Below, piece after piece: positions 1 to 6,744 of a stretch of 20,690 nt of DNA. The notes below the pieces were generated by a model that worked only from the letters and a program-made list of their open reading frames with translations, ran no database searches and was not told the origin of the DNA. The position numbers and the translations under genes were made by a program. This stretch comes from a virus: positions 1 to 20,690 of IMG/VR virus record IMGVR_UViG_3300032083_002753. One strand, written 5' to 3'. The stretch's first letter is position 1. Each line of letters opens with the position of its first letter.

Positions 1-86
1 ACTTTCCTTTCTCAATTCCCCACCCGTAACTATTTTAAATTCAATAACTTATAAACTATCTTCTTTTTTTGAATTAAATTACTCCT

Positions 87-115
87 TTGTCAAGCCGATT
101 CTTTTAGAATATCAA
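87..115 (+). promoter_or_regulatory. candidate sigma70-type promoter for the plus-strand trio
   Basis: TTGTCA (87-92) and TATCAA (110-115) are separated by exactly 17 bases in an AT-rich stretch, about 70 bases before the first plus-strand gene. The -35 box differs from TTGACA at one base and the -10 box from TATAAT at two. The rest of positions 1-184 holds no convincing gene. This is a pattern match only; the host sigma factor is unknown. Confidence 0.3.
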
Positions 116-184
116 ACATGAAAAATGTCATATCTTCCTTTAACCTGGCTATGAGTAGAACGCGATAAGAGAAAGGATGATTTT

Positions 185-634
185 ATGGATTTAAGCGGCA
201 TCTCCATTGCTACGGTTCTCGATCTCATTAACAAGATTTTTAAGGGAAAGGAGAGCCCAGACGTCATCCGACTTAAGGAGTACATTATCAGCATAGAGGC
301 GTCCAAGATCGCGTTGGATAAAGAAAACTCTCAACTCAGAACGGAAAAGGCGGAGCTTATGAAGCAAATAGCCGAGCACAATAAATGGCAAAAGGAAAAG
401 GAACTGTACGAAACGCACAGGTTGGAAACCGGGACCTGGGTGTACCGCCTTAAAGGTACTGACCAAAAATTTTGTCCAAGATGTTTTGTCGAGTTCCATG
501 TCCCTATCCATTTACAGCCTCACACGTATTCTCATGAACACATTAATTACTGCCCAAAGTGTGACAATAAATTTGAAATTACTAAATTCCTTTGGAATAG
601 TCCGGATCGATCTATCCCGGAAGATTCCTACTAA
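185..634 (+). CDS. coiled-coil and zinc-ribbon protein of unknown function
   Basis: A 149-residue protein that I do not recognise as a named gene. After a short hydrophobic stretch with a basic segment (about residues 6-25), residues about 30-75 are rich in Glu, Lys and Gln and look like a coiled coil. The C-terminal third carries two knuckles, CPRC and CPKC, about 30 residues apart with several histidines between them, which should form a zinc ribbon. The start is supported by AAAGGA seven bases before the ATG. It is the first gene of a small plus-strand group opposing the late structural operon, so it is likely an accessory or early gene rather than a virion part. Proteins with this layout are common hypothetical genes of prophages and mobile elements; DNA, RNA or protein binding are all possible. 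Confidence 0.7.
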   Translation: MDLSGISIATVLDLINKIFKGKESPDVIRLKEYIISIEASKIALDKENSQLRTEKAELMKQIAEHNKWQKEKELYETHRLETGTWVYRLKGTDQKFCPRCFVEFHVPIHLQPHTYSHEHINYCPKCDNKFEITKFLWNSPDRSIPEDSY

Positions 635-650
635 TCCACCTCGGGGGTTT
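633..650 (+). repeat. direct repeat, copy 1: translation-leader element
   Basis: AATCCACCTCGGGGGTTT begins at the stop codon of the upstream gene and ends five bases before the ATG at 656. It matches 17 of 18 bases of a second copy at 939-956, which sits three bases before the ATG at 960. The G-run may act as the ribosome-binding site; the CCACCTC part resembles the anti-Shine-Dalgarno sequence rather than a Shine-Dalgarno. Confidence 0.7.
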
Positions 651-655
651 TTAAA

Positions 656-886
656 ATGAGTGATTCTCCAGCTACGCATTGCAATATGTTTACGGTCAAT
701 TGTGACAAGAATCACCTATTTCTTGAATTGTATTACAGAGACGTTGGCTCTCCGGTTAGGCAAGAGCCCGGGAATCATTTGATTGCGAAAATCGTCCTTG
801 ATCATATATCAGCCGCTCATCTTGCGTCAGAGGTCGTAAAACACTTGAAATTAAACGGTCCGGAAGACCAGGGCAAACGACCTTAG
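656..886 (+). CDS. small hypothetical protein (possibly DUF3467-like)
   Basis: A 76-residue protein starting directly after the repeated leader at 633-650. The core has a strand-like segment (MFTVNCDKNHLFLELYYRD) followed by IAKIVLDHISAAHLASEVVKHL, a layout that loosely recalls the small DUF3467 family (beta strands, then a helix ending in a Leu-rich tail). That resemblance is weak and from memory. Cys11 and Cys17 do not make an obvious metal site. It lies 21 bases after the zinc-ribbon gene and 73 bases before the membrane-protein gene, probably on the same transcript. Function unknown. Confidence 0.6.
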   Translation: MSDSPATHCNMFTVNCDKNHLFLELYYRDVGSPVRQEPGNHLIAKIVLDHISAAHLASEVVKHLKLNGPEDQGKRP

Positions 887-938
887 TTGTTTCTATCATT
901 ACATCTTTATTAATTTCTTTTTCTGTAACTAATTTCAC

Positions 939-956
939 AATCCACCTCGGGAGTTT
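939..956 (+). repeat. direct repeat, copy 2: translation-leader element
   Basis: AATCCACCTCGGGAGTTT, one base different from the copy at 633-650 and again immediately before a start codon (ATG at 960). In this copy the changed base creates GGGAG, a better Shine-Dalgarno six to seven bases from the ATG. The 52 bases before it (887-938) are AT-rich and show nothing else. Confidence 0.7.
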
Positions 957-959
957 GAA

Positions 960-1166
960 ATGTCAGAGACAAGAAAGATTATCAATTCTCTTATCGAATT
1001 CAGCGATAAGGTGATTTTGCCGGTATTTGAAAAGGTTGCTTTGATTGCTTTGTCGCCCATATACATTTTCTTTGCGGCTGTGATTTGCCTAGGTCCTTTA
1101 GTCTTGCTTTTTTTTGTTTTGTTCAGGTCAGATATCATAATTAAATGGCTAACTTCCGCCTTCTAA
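960..1166 (+). CDS. small membrane protein of unknown function
   Basis: A 68-residue protein with an amphipathic N-terminus (about 1-24) and a long hydrophobic stretch, about residues 25-56, which could span the membrane once or as a tight hairpin. A charged FRSD segment and a short C-terminal tail follow. GGGAG lies six to seven bases before the ATG within the repeated leader. It is the last gene of the plus-strand trio, and its final 18 bases overlap, tail to tail, the end of the large minus-strand protein gene. Size and topology would suit a membrane effector such as a holin-like or exclusion protein, but nothing in the sequence decides this. The antisense frame lacks a ribosome-binding site and is less plausible. 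Confidence 0.6.
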   Translation: MSETRKIINSLIEFSDKVILPVFEKVALIALSPIYIFFAAVICLGPLVLLFFVLFRSDIIIKWLTSAF

Positions 1167-3275
1167 TAGGTCAGCAATGTCCTTTCCTAGAACTCGCCGC
1201 ATATTCTGATTCCTTGCGCTATTAATAAAATCAAAGGCAATATCACCGCTTTGACCCATAGGAACCCAGAGATTCCCGTAAAGCCTAGCCTGTATTCTTG
1301 GAGATGCACCAGCCATTACTAAAGCAGAATTTGCGGTGATTTCCGGCCTTCCAACAAACATACCCCCAAGTCCAAAAGTTGAAGCGTTCTGCAAAAGCCT
1401 TCCCACTTGCCCACTCGCCATCCAGCTATTAATAGTTTCCCGATCCTCAAGAAGCTTTATGGTGTCACCGAGCGCCTTTTTCTCCTCCATGAGCTGTTGC
1501 CGTTTCTGTGTCCGGTAATTCTGAATCAGGCTTCTTTTCTCGGCGTCTTTAATCGAAACATCCTGCCTCTGCTTTTTCACAAGCCCTCTAATGCTGTCTT
1601 CGTTCTTCCTTTTGGCAAGCTTGTAATAAGCAAGGGATTCTGTTCTGACGCGGTCTATATCGTTTAAAGATTCCTTGATTTTAGGCAAGAGTCTGTCTTT
1701 TTCCGGGAGCAGGGCATCGGCTTTCTGCATGGTCTGAAGAGCCGCTTTATCTCCCTTCTGAATGGCTCTGACAGCCTTATCAACGTCAGGAATCAAGGCT
1801 CCGTTCGCGTCTTTCTTAAAAAAGCTGTCAATGGCCTGATTGTATTTAGGCTTCATCTCAGCAAAGGCTTTGTTGGCTTCGGCGAGTTTCGGAAGGGCTT
1901 TTTGTAATTGTGGGTTATCGCTGATTAAATTCGCGGGATTTATCATGCGAGAGATTTCAGCGTAAACCTGCCCAAACTGGTTTGAACCGCTCTTGAACTT
2001 CGTGTTTGCAAGCTCCTGAAGCTGGGTTTTCAGAGTCTGAAGATAAGAAAGTGGGATCTCTCCGGCTTGGCGGTATGACATTAAATCCCCAAAGATCGTC
2101 GAGAATTCTTCAACATCGCTGACGCCAAGCTTTGTTCTCGGATCTATTTTGCTTCCGAAGTTACTGAGACTGATAGGAAGCTGGCCAAGATTCGCTTTTT
2201 CCGTGACCATTTGCCGAATCTTTGGGCCGATGTCTTTATAGGGAATCGCTATAAAAGGATCATCGTCAAGAACGGACTTAATCGCATCACCAACCGCCTT
2301 TCCGCGCTCCTCTTCAATTCCCTTTAAGATCCCAAGGGATTTCTCATAAGATCCGACAAGCTTCTGATTTGCCGTTTCCATCGCGCTCTTTACTGCGGAA
2401 TCACCCTTCTCTTTTAATCCCTGAAGGGTCGTCGCGCCGCCCTGGCGTACACCGGAAAGCGCCTCTCTCTGCGCTTCTCGGATGGTGTTAATAGCAGAAG
2501 TCATCTTTTCACGAGAATCAAAAATCTTGTCATCCCATTGTTGGCGCATAGCCTCGAGGTTTGCCATTCCGGCTTCTTTAGTTTTTTCGATGTCTATGGG
2601 AGGTTCGCCTTTGGGTGGGAGATATTTTTTAGGATCAGCAACAAAATCCTCTGCGAGCTTCTTGTCTCCTGTGCTTAACCGAAGAAGCATCTTTGTTGCC
2701 GATCTCCCAAACCTTCTTCCATAATCCCAAGCCGCTTGAGCCGCAGGGAAAGCAAGCCCGACTGTTGCCCCGGCAAGAGCGCCTTCAGCCGCAGGCTTAA
2801 AGCCCTCACCTATTTTTTCCATAGCTTCAACCGCCGCGAACTGCGCCGCCTCTGACATGCTTTTGAATTGAGCCAGTTTAGGGGCTATCTTTAGTCCTTT
2901 CAGCAAAGCCCCGCCCTGCTCAAATTCAGCGATAATTCCAGGGGTTTCACCGATGGCCTCGTTAATAAAACGTGCAATTTTAGGACTAGTGGAACTCGGG
3001 ACATTTTCAGAGAGATTCATATAAGCTTCTACTGACTGCTTGGGAAGGTTCAGATTGTCTGGAACGCCTACCGCGTCAAGAATCCCAGCAAGCGGGCGAG
3101 AAACGCCTGCCATGCCTCTTGTGAAACCTCTGGCAATGTCAGATCCCGGGCCTTGAATCAAGCTCTCAATAAACTGATTTTGAGGAAATTCAACCTTTAC
3201 CGGCTGAGCCTCTCGATTTTCGTCGATAAACTCAATGCGGTTCTTCGGCGCTTCGTCAATAAATTCAATAGGCAT
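1149..3275 (-). CDS. large internal virion / DNA-ejection protein (P22 gp16-like position)
   Basis: A 708-residue protein, last gene of the late operon. GAGGAG precedes the ATG by about eight bases. The N-terminus carries a tandem motif, IEFIDE at residues 3-8 and 14-19, then Gly/Ala-rich segments (about 45-65 and 160-180) that may touch membranes. Residues about 215-650 are dominated by charged Lys/Glu/Gln helices with coiled-coil character, and the C-terminal 70 residues are again Gly/Ala-rich. No lytic transglycosylase or lysozyme motif is evident. Size, helical content and position (last of a run of three internal-protein-like genes) match the third ejection protein of P22-type phages (gp16, about 600 residues), which is packaged in the capsid and delivered into the cell with the DNA. 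That role is inferred from context and composition. Confidence 0.65.
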   Translation of the reverse strand: MPIEFIDEAPKNRIEFIDENREAQPVKVEFPQNQFIESLIQGPGSDIARGFTRGMAGVSRPLAGILDAVGVPDNLNLPKQSVEAYMNLSENVPSSTSPKIARFINEAIGETPGIIAEFEQGGALLKGLKIAPKLAQFKSMSEAAQFAAVEAMEKIGEGFKPAAEGALAGATVGLAFPAAQAAWDYGRRFGRSATKMLLRLSTGDKKLAEDFVADPKKYLPPKGEPPIDIEKTKEAGMANLEAMRQQWDDKIFDSREKMTSAINTIREAQREALSGVRQGGATTLQGLKEKGDSAVKSAMETANQKLVGSYEKSLGILKGIEEERGKAVGDAIKSVLDDDPFIAIPYKDIGPKIRQMVTEKANLGQLPISLSNFGSKIDPRTKLGVSDVEEFSTIFGDLMSYRQAGEIPLSYLQTLKTQLQELANTKFKSGSNQFGQVYAEISRMINPANLISDNPQLQKALPKLAEANKAFAEMKPKYNQAIDSFFKKDANGALIPDVDKAVRAIQKGDKAALQTMQKADALLPEKDRLLPKIKESLNDIDRVRTESLAYYKLAKRKNEDSIRGLVKKQRQDVSIKDAEKRSLIQNYRTQKRQQLMEEKKALGDTIKLLEDRETINSWMASGQVGRLLQNASTFGLGGMFVGRPEITANSALVMAGASPRIQARLYGNLWVPMGQSGDIAFDFINSARNQNMRRVLGKDIADLLEGGS

Positions 3276-3302
3276 TAAAGTTTACTCCTCACACACCCGT
3301 TA

Positions 3303-3509
3303 TTACCAAAGCCATGAAATTAAGCGAAACAACAAAGTATAGGATAGCCCGTACAGGAAAGTTCTTAATTGCATGTCTTGCCAGCTGGGTTTTCCAGAAA
3401 GTTTTTGATCATCTGCATCAAAGCCGTAGCCTAAAGGCTTTAGGTAGTAATGTTGTGACATTCCTAACAATAAGAATAGAAATGCCGTTATTCCCACTTT
3501 TAATAGCAT
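3303..3509 (-). CDS. small two-helix membrane protein (holin candidate)
   Basis: A 68-residue protein with two hydrophobic segments, about residues 4-17 and 51-68, joined by a polar loop containing YGFDADD and GKPSWQD. AAGGGTGG lies about five bases before the ATG, and the gene fits the gap between two minus-strand structural genes, which favours this frame over the overlapping plus-strand ORF at 3314-3577. Two transmembrane helices in a very short late-operon protein is the usual look of a class II holin, or of a small membrane helper of DNA entry. No endolysin is visible next to it, so the holin reading is only a guess. Confidence 0.55.
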   Translation of the reverse strand: MLLKVGITAFLFLLLGMSQHYYLKPLGYGFDADDQKLSGKPSWQDMQLRTFLYGLSYTLLFRLISWLW

Positions 3510-3544
3510 TTGCCACCCTTTTTTATTTTGCTTTCTATAAAATT

Positions 3545-3574
3545 AAATTCACTTATGTTTATCAGGGTGAATTT
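3545..3574 (-). other. 8-bp perfect inverted repeat at the end of the 313-aa gene
   Basis: AAATTCAC (3545-3552) and GTGAATTT (3567-3574) are perfect inverted copies around a 14-base spacer, starting inside the stop codon of the upstream gene. On the minus strand AATTTTAT follows. The stem is AT-rich and the T-run is interrupted, so it is at best a weak terminator or an RNA-processing hairpin. Confidence 0.35.
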
Positions 3575-4515
3575 TAGATTACTCTCGCCTTTTTGCCGCC
3601 CACCATGATTATTGAACCCTTTGGAAGATTGGCCGCTTCTGCTTCTTGAAGACTGGCAAAAGATTTTACCTGCCCTGCGCCTCCTATTTCGTAAGGCTTG
3701 AAGGGGTCTATACCAGAAAGTACAGTTTCGGGTTTTACGCCAAAGGCAGACGCTCTTTTCTCAAGACCCGAAATGCTGTCATTGAACATGCGCCCTCTTT
3801 CATTGGCGATAATCTTTGCCGCCGTCACAAGGTCTTTTCTATCTGCTGCCGTGAGTCCAGCGCCGCCTTTCTGAAATTTACCTAAAGCGCCGAGGATGCG
3901 ATTGACTGCCGAAAGGTCGGCCTGCGTCCTCGCGTATTCGCTTTCTCTGACCACTGAACCAGGATCATTGATTTTGTTAAACGTGGTGATTAAGGCTTGG
4001 TCAAGTGCGTTATTACCGTCCAAAGCGCCGTCCTTTGCCTTATTAAGCAGTTCGTCCATCTGCCCGACGCGGCCCCTGATTTCATTGAAGCTCTTTGTTT
4101 CCTCTGACTTTAAAAAGTTGTCCTGAATCTTAAAGGCTCTATCGAGCGTTTCTTCGCCCGTTGTAGCGTCAAAAGTCGGCCCCGCTGGAGTGAGGCCTGA
4201 AAGCTGAAGGCCTGACCCGCCTCCGCCCATTGCGCCTTGAAACATCTTCAGTTGAGCTTGTTTAAGCTGAGTATCGAGCAAGTCCTCTTCGCTCATCAAG
4301 GAAGCATCTTTAGCAATTCCACCTGTTTTAGGGTCATAGCGAAGCCCTGCCTTGGCAAGTGTCGCTTGAGTCGTTAAGTTCTTCAAAAGATTATCCTGCT
4401 GGGTTTGCCGTGCCTGCAAGAAGGTATTCACCGCGTTAGGAATCGCGCTAAATTCCGCTTCTCTCTGCTGATCCTGGTACTGCTTTACCGCTAAAAGTTC
4501 TTGCAATAGACTCAT
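3574..4515 (-). CDS. putative internal virion / ejection protein (P22 gp20-like position)
   Basis: A 313-residue protein with a helical, Gln/Ala-rich N-terminus (about 1-60), a Gly-rich break near residues 95-105 (MGGGGSG), a second helical region (about 125-260), and a C-terminal module resembling SLQEAEAANLPKGSIIMV, which I associate with the ends of many phage virion proteins. AAGGTG sits before the ATG. It lies nine bases after a gene for another Gln-rich internal-protein-like product and upstream of the large 708-residue protein. The three sizes and their order fit the P22 gene 7-20-16 block of ejection proteins. No enzymatic motif was seen; a minor structural role is the fallback. Confidence 0.6.
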   Translation of the reverse strand: MSLLQELLAVKQYQDQQREAEFSAIPNAVNTFLQARQTQQDNLLKNLTTQATLAKAGLRYDPKTGGIAKDASLMSEEDLLDTQLKQAQLKMFQGAMGGGGSGLQLSGLTPAGPTFDATTGEETLDRAFKIQDNFLKSEETKSFNEIRGRVGQMDELLNKAKDGALDGNNALDQALITTFNKINDPGSVVRESEYARTQADLSAVNRILGALGKFQKGGAGLTAADRKDLVTAAKIIANERGRMFNDSISGLEKRASAFGVKPETVLSGIDPFKPYEIGGAGQVKSFASLQEAEAANLPKGSIIMVGGKKARVI

Positions 4516-4524
4516 ATCATCACC

Positions 4525-5430
4525 TTAATTGAAAAGATTTTGGTTATTCAAAGCAAGAAAAGATTCAAGGGTTAAATTCTTGCCTGGGCCGCTGATTGCG
4601 TTAGTCGCCGCGCCGCCAGGAATAAACGAAGGTCTTTTCCCTAACCCATACGCCAAAGCCCCGGCGTTAAGTAATTGCCCGCCCGTATTCTGCGTTCCCT
4701 GGCTTCCTGTGTATGCTCCAAGGCCAAACCCGACAAGGCCGCCCACAGGGCCACCTAATTCAAATCCCGTAAGAGCGCCGCCAAGACCTCCCTGTAATCC
4801 TCCAGATATTCCCCCGGTCTGAGGTGCTAAAAGATTTGGAGCTACAGCAAGGCCAAGCTGATTCTCGAAATTAGTAAGGTTAAAGGAGTTTCTTTGCTGT
4901 TGATTCGTGAGACCAAGAGAAGACGCACTTTCAAGCGTCCCAAGACCTAACTGAAAAAGATCCCGAGTATTCGTCATAGCCCTCTCAAGATCTGCGAGTT
5001 CAAAGCGTGTACTTATGTCTGCAATGTCTCTTGAGAATCCTTTTTGAAGATCTCCGAGGCGCGAAGAGGCTACGCTTGAGGATAGCTGATTGTTTGCGGC
5101 GAGCTCATTGCGTATCTGAGTAAAAGCATCTTGTTGGGCATCTATCACAGGACGCGCCGCAAGGCCAAAAGCTCTTTGCGTGATTTCAGGATTTAATTGA
5201 GTTAAAGGCGCGAGAAAACCTAAAGCGGAATTCGGGTCTAGATAATCACCCCTTGAAAGACCAAGGCCAGCTTCCCCTAAAGCAGGGATTGTCTTCTCTG
5301 CTGTTGGATCTGTGTACCACTCTGGAGCTTTGGGAAGAGAAAAACCTCCCCCCTTTTTTTTGCCCCCAAACAATCCTATTGGATCGTAAAAATTTCCGGC
5401 AAACGTTTTATGATTATTGAACAACCCCAT
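4525..5430 (-). CDS. putative ejection / DNA-transfer protein with glycine-zipper segment (P22 gp7-like position)
   Basis: A 301-residue protein with three parts. The N-terminus is Gly/Lys-rich (GLFGGKKKGGG near residues 19-29). Residues about 80-195 form a Gln- and Asn-rich helical stretch (VIDAQQDAFTQIRNELAANN). Residues about 206-250 are strongly Gly-rich, with a GGxxGGLxGGxxG pattern typical of glycine-zipper membrane helices. Such architecture suits internal virion proteins that build a channel across the host envelope during DNA delivery, as proposed for P22 gp7 and T7 gp14; assignment here rests on composition and gene order. The ATG at 5430 follows GTGGGGATTAG, a modest ribosome-binding site. 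Confidence 0.6.
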   Translation of the reverse strand: MGLFNNHKTFAGNFYDPIGLFGGKKKGGGFSLPKAPEWYTDPTAEKTIPALGEAGLGLSRGDYLDPNSALGFLAPLTQLNPEITQRAFGLAARPVIDAQQDAFTQIRNELAANNQLSSSVASSRLGDLQKGFSRDIADISTRFELADLERAMTNTRDLFQLGLGTLESASSLGLTNQQQRNSFNLTNFENQLGLAVAPNLLAPQTGGISGGLQGGLGGALTGFELGGPVGGLVGFGLGAYTGSQGTQNTGGQLLNAGALAYGLGKRPSFIPGGAATNAISGPGKNLTLESFLALNNQNLFN

Positions 5431-5463
5431 TCATAAACTCTAATCCCCACCACTACTTTTGAT

Positions 5464-5727
5464 TTACTTGGCTTGCCATCCAGTATTAGATGAACCAGAT
5501 TCTTTTATATAAATGCTAGTATTCGCTCCACCATCTAGTCTTAGATAAATACTGCCAACACCCGCCGCCACCGAGTTTTCAGGGCTTCCGTATCCCTTAT
5601 AAATCCTGATCGTTTCTCCATCTCCCGGCATCAGTTCAAAAAGTTTTTGAAGCATTCGATTTAAATCAGAAACACCTGCTGAGGTCTTTAACTTCTCAGA
5701 ATCAAGAGCAACGAATCCGTCAGCCAT
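5464..5727 (-). CDS. small tail-associated protein with phage fibre C-terminal motif
   Basis: An 87-residue protein. Residues about 36-87 contain a module I recognise from the ends of many phage tail and fibre proteins: GSPENSVAAGVGSIYLRLDGG, then YIKESG (73-78) and NTGW (81-84). Usually it is the C-terminal part of a larger fibre; here it is almost a free-standing gene with a short helical N-terminus (about 9-34). Its start overlaps the end of the 60-residue coiled-coil gene by eight bases, and the ribosome-binding site is weak (AAAGA), so translation is probably coupled. Likely a tail or fibre accessory subunit; receptor contact or trimerisation are possible roles. Confidence 0.65.
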   Translation of the reverse strand: MADGFVALDSEKLKTSAGVSDLNRMLQKLFELMPGDGETIRIYKGYGSPENSVAAGVGSIYLRLDGGANTSIYIKESGSSNTGWQAK

Positions 5728-5902
5728 TTTTTAAATCTTTCGTCAGGTTTCCTTGAGCTTTATCAATCTCTGCAATTCTTTTCTCAGCTTGAAAAACTTC
5801 CTTCTTCAATTTTTGAAGCTGTTCTTTTGCGATTTTCCTTTGAGAATCAATGACTTCCATCTGGCGGCGAATCGCGTTTTTTGTCTCTTCTGAAATAGGC
5901 AT
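5720..5902 (-). CDS. small coiled-coil protein in the tail module
   Basis: A 60-residue protein made almost entirely of charged helix: Lys, Glu, Gln and hydrophobic residues recur with heptad-like spacing from about residue 5 to 52. The start shares TAATG with the stop of the fibre-like gene, and GGAG lies about 11 bases upstream. It ends inside the following 87-residue gene. Coupling on both sides suggests the three products work together; a coiled-coil linker, trimerisation element or chaperone for the fibre is plausible. There is no recognised family. Confidence 0.55.
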   Translation of the reverse strand: MPISEETKNAIRRQMEVIDSQRKIAKEQLQKLKKEVFQAEKRIAEIDKAQGNLTKDLKNG

Positions 5903-6744
5903 TAAGCTTTTATCTCCGTAATAGTGATGCTGGACGCTGACACCCCGCCAAACCTTGCCCCGCCATCCCCTCCATTGAATAAGGCTCCTCCGCTACTTCC
6001 CCCGATACGAACCTTGAATGTGGTAGAGCTTGTGGTTCCAGCGCCCATGTAATGCGTGAACTTGATATTGTGTGATTGGTTTGTTGCCCCATAACTCCAC
6101 CCGGAAGCAAGGGCATTGGCCGTGCTGTCTTGAAACAGAGCGGCTATTAGATAAGTGTCCGATCCCGCATTGACAACAACATCTATCTTTAATTTGCTCG
6201 TTGCGCTCGTCGGAGTGATTGAAAGCGACATCACCTGATCGCCCTCCGTGTTCTGCGGTATTGAATTGTCAAAAGGAATAGACGTTGATCCAGCCGAATA
6301 AGTTCCGCTCTGAGTGTTTACAACCTGAAGGACTGATCCGTTAGGAAGGTCTTGAGCGCGGATCGTTTCGAGGGACGGGGCGGCGGAAGCAGCTCCGTCT
6401 CCGGTTTGTGTGTAGAATTTTCTGGTTGTTGTCGTGTTTCCAGCGAGCCTAACAAGATTTGATCCATCATGGTAGAGGGTGTCTCCCAAGGCCCCGCTTG
6501 TAAGGGAAAGATCCGAAACCAGTATCTTGGGCCCCTCGTTCGCCGTCCCATCGTGTTTATGCCCGCTCGTCGAATTCATCATGTCCTGAATGTAGGAATG
6601 AATAATGTCTAACTGAGCTTCGAGGTCTGCGTCCGTAAGAACTTCGCTTCCCCAGTTCTTGGTTCTTACGGAGTCTGAAGGCCAAGCGGCGAAAGCATTA
6701 ACAGGGAGCGAAATAGCAAGGATAAGAGCTAAAATTTTCTTCAT
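5902..6744 (-). CDS. tail-fibre-like protein with Sec signal peptide
   Basis: A 280-residue protein. Residues 1-20 form a textbook signal peptide: MKK, a hydrophobic core (ILALILAISLPV), then NAFAA with an AxA-type cleavage site near residues 19-20. The mature start, WPSDSVRTKNWGSEVLTD, precedes a short helix and a GHKHDG motif (61-66) of the type found in tail fibres. The remainder is Ser/Thr/Gly-rich beta sequence ending in a Gly-rich region (GGDGGARFGG) and ITITEIKA. GGAGG before the ATG and a shared TAATG with the upstream tail gene place it in the late operon. It sits where P22 carries its tail-needle gene (26). A secreted fibre is odd, because virions assemble in the cytoplasm; it may be exported for another purpose, or the signal-like helix may be retained. 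Confidence 0.75.
   Translation of the reverse strand: MKKILALILAISLPVNAFAAWPSDSVRTKNWGSEVLTDADLEAQLDIIHSYIQDMMNSTSGHKHDGTANEGPKILVSDLSLTSGALGDTLYHDGSNLVRLAGNTTTTRKFYTQTGDGAASAAPSLETIRAQDLPNGSVLQVVNTQSGTYSAGSTSIPFDNSIPQNTEGDQVMSLSITPTSATSKLKIDVVVNAGSDTYLIAALFQDSTANALASGWSYGATNQSHNIKFTHYMGAGTTSSTTFKVRIGGSSGGALFNGGDGGARFGGVSASSITITEIKA

Noticed and set aside
118-168. 16-codon leader peptide before the first plus-strand gene
   Set aside because: No ribosome-binding site; it begins immediately after the candidate -10 box and so would probably not be on the transcript.
935-1138. Minus-strand 67-aa ORF downstream of the 708-aa gene
   Set aside because: No ribosome site before its start and antisense to the membrane-protein gene, which has a repeated leader and a coherent hydrophobic segment.
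1080-1140. T-rich tract in the membrane-protein gene as a terminator
   Set aside because: The eight-T run after CTTGC has no stable GC-rich stem before it and lies in coding sequence.
3314-3577. Plus-strand 87-aa hydrophobic ORF
   Set aside because: It overlaps the better-supported minus-strand 68-aa gene, which has AAGGGTGG before its ATG and fits the operon gap; the plus ORF would be a lone opposite-strand gene in the late block.
4529-4822. Plus-strand proline-rich 97-aa ORF
   Set aside because: It is the antisense shadow of the Gly-rich region of the 301-aa protein (GGN codons read as proline on the other strand).
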